In this document: one piece after another, positions 63,001-64,000 of the stretch
Layout of the letters: each line of letters opens with the position of its first letter
Position numbering within the stretch: position 1 is the first letter of the stretch
From: Rhizobium sp. WYJ-E13
GTDB taxonomy: Bacteria > Pseudomonadota > Alphaproteobacteria > Rhizobiales > Rhizobiaceae
Length of the DNA: 64,000 bases
NCBI RefSeq assembly: GCF_018987265.1
Contig: NZ_CP076854.1
Location: 992,001-1,056,000 of the forward strand
Reading direction: 5' to 3'
Notes under the pieces: model-generated
Told to the model about the DNA's origin: nothing
The model's input: the letters and a program-made list of their open reading frames with translations, nothing else
Databases searched by the model: none
Translations under genes and position numbers: made by a program

Positions 63001-63038
63001 CCGAGCTGATGGGCCGGCCCGATGCGTTCATTGGATAG
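60027..63038 (+). CDS. trifunctional glycosyltransferase / SAM methyltransferase / polysaccharide deacetylase
   Basis: This 1003-residue protein fuses three enzymes. Residues 1-230 form a GT2 domain (SFLIPAYNAAETL, VVDDGS at 41-46, DADDWLD at 94-100, and an EDWDLWLRM block). A helical linker follows. Residues 535-735 form a NodS-like SAM-dependent methyltransferase (ERALELACAEGIFTAKLAQ, DLIVCSEVLYYM). Residues 766-990 form a NodB-like deacetylase (PVLMYHRI, LTFDDAYLDF, SHLASHR). It could add, methylate and trim an amino sugar in one complex. ATG 60027 overlaps the previous gene by seven bases, with GGAAGAA upstream. A named family with this layout exists in databases as far as I recall; its product is not known to me. 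Confidence 0.88.
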   Translation: MVTASKPDISFLIPAYNAAETLADCLRSLQKQSASNWQAVVVDDGSKDDTWNVLEGFAKADSRILIHRQANAGASAARNTAAGFATAPFLCMLDADDWLDPVFIESMLPVAANGAQPVIACCSYRRVTPDGRMLEIETPPNLAGDRAKREFSSFCALAIHTVVFPKDLFVRLGGMDAELQTCEDWDLWLRMAFAGAAFRKIDQCLAFYRMKAGSLSGDPQKMVRDAVRVTTRAQALGMEGKQSADDKDARWTAPALGQLRMLAWAASANLCVGADLAALAELLPELPDASGYEGFLASVILHGLQTGLAVANAADLVDLQERWKPAFLDIVQLLEQHSLPGTGRRLEELIIWSISAADMSRSFVLGHLQVAAVDVSKLISIAKADGADTLLLHVFSGGRHVGSYVGPLWGNLSVRAQLRLIIDELGAGKCLPTPLTFSYARFWAAEAIRNTRILGKIVRQRRGRRRQLGQLSYAIRRNAFVKSATKGVGDNDARLLEVESRSERRFTGPVGETSDASPETEGKQTALPEAATKEEYWERVFERPDPWNYLSVYEQVKYEQTLSLIPNGIERALELACAEGIFTAKLAQRVGFLTATDISRRAIERASERCRDCPNAEFRVLDFVGSELPPEQDLIVCSEVLYYMDDEKILEQVCRKIATALKPDGCLVTAHAHIRRDEPDRTGFDWNNPFGVGTIKKVLSNLPDLVLEETIETELYAVHRFAKRKTPTPAVRVEPHGVPLDADVAKHIIWGPAGVDRGAAWTNEITTSVPVLMYHRIAIDGPDALSRFRVAPEVFRKQMQFLRRQGYYTLTAQNLAALLREGKPIQGRPVVLTFDDAYLDFLTDAFPILAENGFGADVFVVTDKVGGRSDWDAAYGEPAPLMSWADIRILQQQGICFGSHLASHRPASSLDNATLLGEAALSRDVLESRLGEAVTSIALPFGSSDFRVPGILAHVGYEIGFSTRPSRASSADHALSLPRLEVRGDLPLKAFAELMGRPDAFIG

Positions 63039-63044
63039 CAAGCA

Positions 63045-64000
63045 ATGAGCGCCGATTTCCTCCCTTTAGTCACGGTCGTCATTCCGGCCTACAATGCCGA
63101 GAAAACCCTTATTGAAACGCTTCTGAGCGTATCGAACCAGACCTATGAATGCCTCGAGATCCTCGTGGTGGACGATGGTGCACAGGACAAAACCTACGAA
63201 CTGGCAAGCGAATATCGCCTCAAAGATCCGCGTGTCAAAATCCTGCGACAGGAAAATGGCGGCGTGGCACGTGCCCGCAACCACGGAATCCACGAAGCGA
63301 CCGGAAGCTACATCGCGCCGATCGATGCCGATGATCTCTGGCACCCACGCAAGATCGAATTGCAAGTCCAAGCTTTGGCAAACTTACCCGAAGGACGAGG
63401 GGTCGCCTACAACTGGTATGCGGCAATCGACGTTGATGATGTGATTTTCAGCCATTCGAGACCTGTGCTGTACAAAGGCAACGTCTTTGAAATCATGGCT
63501 CGGGAAAACTTTATCGGCAACGGCAGCACGCCGCTCATGCCTCGCGCGGATGTTCTGGCATGCGGTGGCTATGATCCGGCGTTGCGTGATCAAAAGGCCG
63601 AGGGATGCGAAGATCTGAAGCTTTATCTCGCACTTGCCGAAAGGCTGCCTTTTGCTGTGGTTCCTGGTTTTCTGACCGGATACCGGTTCACGCAGGGAAA
63701 CATGTCGAGCAACGCCTACCGCATGCTGAAATCTCATACCCTGGTGATGGCAGAGGTCAGGAAACGCTATCCGCGCCTTGCCGCCGCTGCCACCACGGCG
63801 GAATTCGATACGGCACGGTGGTATCTCAACAAAGCGATTTCCAGCGCAGACCAAGATCAGATCAGGAAACTGGCGCCGATGATTGCCGGACGGTTCCCTA
63901 TGAGACTCGCCGTCCATGGCGCTCGCCTCGTCTGGCATGCGGCCAAAAGTCGAGCGCGGCGACTGGCAAATCGATCGCCAAGGCGTCCAATACCATCTGC
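63045..64000 (+). CDS. GT2 family glycosyltransferase (3'-truncated by window)
   Basis: From ATG 63045 the frame stays open to the last base, so the gene continues past the window. The 318 visible codons give a GT2 domain: VTVVIPAYNAEKTLIETLLSV, ILVVDDGAQDKTYELA (first aspartate), GGVARARNHGIHEATG and APIDADDLWHP (DxD metal site), then GGYDPALRDQKAEGCEDLKLYLAL with the candidate catalytic acid. It begins six bases after the trifunctional protein's stop and belongs to the same operon. It would add another sugar to the same glycan. Confidence 0.88.
   Translation, partial: MSADFLPLVTVVIPAYNAEKTLIETLLSVSNQTYECLEILVVDDGAQDKTYELASEYRLKDPRVKILRQENGGVARARNHGIHEATGSYIAPIDADDLWHPRKIELQVQALANLPEGRGVAYNWYAAIDVDDVIFSHSRPVLYKGNVFEIMARENFIGNGSTPLMPRADVLACGGYDPALRDQKAEGCEDLKLYLALAERLPFAVVPGFLTGYRFTQGNMSSNAYRMLKSHTLVMAEVRKRYPRLAAAATTAEFDTARWYLNKAISSADQDQIRKLAPMIAGRFPMRLAVHGARLVWHAAKSRARRLANRSPRRPIPS

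Noticed and set aside
57828..64000. Reading the polysaccharide locus as nod genes
   Set aside because: Although NodS-like and NodB-like domains are present, there is no nodA, no nodC-type synthase with its membrane helices and no nod-box was seen.
1..64000. CRISPR arrays, tRNAs, rRNAs, insertion sequences and integrase genes
   Set aside because: I looked for regular repeats with spacers, tRNA-like cloverleaf tails and transposase motifs on both strands and found none.

Overview
The window reads as accessory-replicon or chromid DNA of an alphaproteobacterium of the Rhizobiaceae (Rhizobium/Sinorhizobium/Agrobacterium type). The grounds are a GC-rich sequence, dense minus- and plus-strand catabolic operons with ATGA overlaps, five ABC importers, three double-NBD peptide-transporter ATPases, a choline sulfatase and a rhizobial-style surface-polysaccharide locus. 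No rRNA, tRNA, ribosomal or replication gene, CRISPR array or insertion sequence was seen. All family calls come from reading motifs; no database search was run.

Region 1 (1-9740): the end of an acyl-CoA synthetase (ADP-forming type), a CaiD-like crotonobetainyl-CoA hydratase, a dipeptide-type ABC importer (binding protein, two permeases, fused ATPase) and a CocE/NonD-type hydrolase, meeting a convergent HSL-type esterase. A choline sulfatase (10151-11665) follows.

Region 2 (11795-35168) is a bidirectional catabolic block around one regulatory hub at 29524-29712. Leftward lie a GntR repressor, a GlxA/ArgR-like AraC regulator, a dipeptide-type importer, an MFS transporter, a hydantoinase, three SDRs, a NAD-epimerase-like protein, a PuuE-type deacetylase, a ThDP enzyme and a divergent dihydroorotase-like amidohydrolase. 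Rightward lie an AllA-like ureidoglycolate lyase, a second PuuE-type deacetylase, a polar amino acid importer without its ATPase, a second NAD-epimerase-like protein and a second SDR. The recurring trio (deacetylase, epimerase-like, SDR) on both sides suggests two related routes for ureide-, hydantoin- or amide-like substrates; the substrate is not known to me. Three enzymes of the left arm lack residues normally considered catalytic.

Region 3 (35275-36834) holds small genes: a small membrane protein, a cold-shock protein, a DUF2934 protein and a small secreted protein.

Region 4 (37027-46844) is a complete guanidine-utilisation operon. A sigma-54-type promoter is followed almost at once by a guanidine-I (ykkC) riboswitch and a terminator hairpin. 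Then come a NitT/TauT-type importer, two DUF1989 proteins (carboxyguanidine deiminase pair), a guanidine/urea-type carboxylase and allophanate hydrolase. The logic is import, carboxylation, deimination to allophanate, and hydrolysis to ammonia and CO2.

Region 5 (47052-57021): a class III nucleotidyl cyclase, a small conserved-looking protein, and a leftward operon that inserts a SelA-like PLP enzyme, a RidA-family protein and a cog3964-type metallohydrolase between the permeases and the ATPase of a fourth peptide-type importer. A good sigma-70-type promoter precedes its binding protein.

Region 6 (57022-64000): an AT-richer 0.8-kb gap leads into a polysaccharide locus: a UDP-glucuronate decarboxylase-like enzyme, a GT2 glycosyltransferase, a three-domain glycosyltransferase/NodS-like methyltransferase/NodB-like deacetylase, and a GT2 gene cut by the window end. 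All five binding-protein/permease junctions in the window carry a GC-rich stem-loop, probably a transcript-stabilising or attenuating element.
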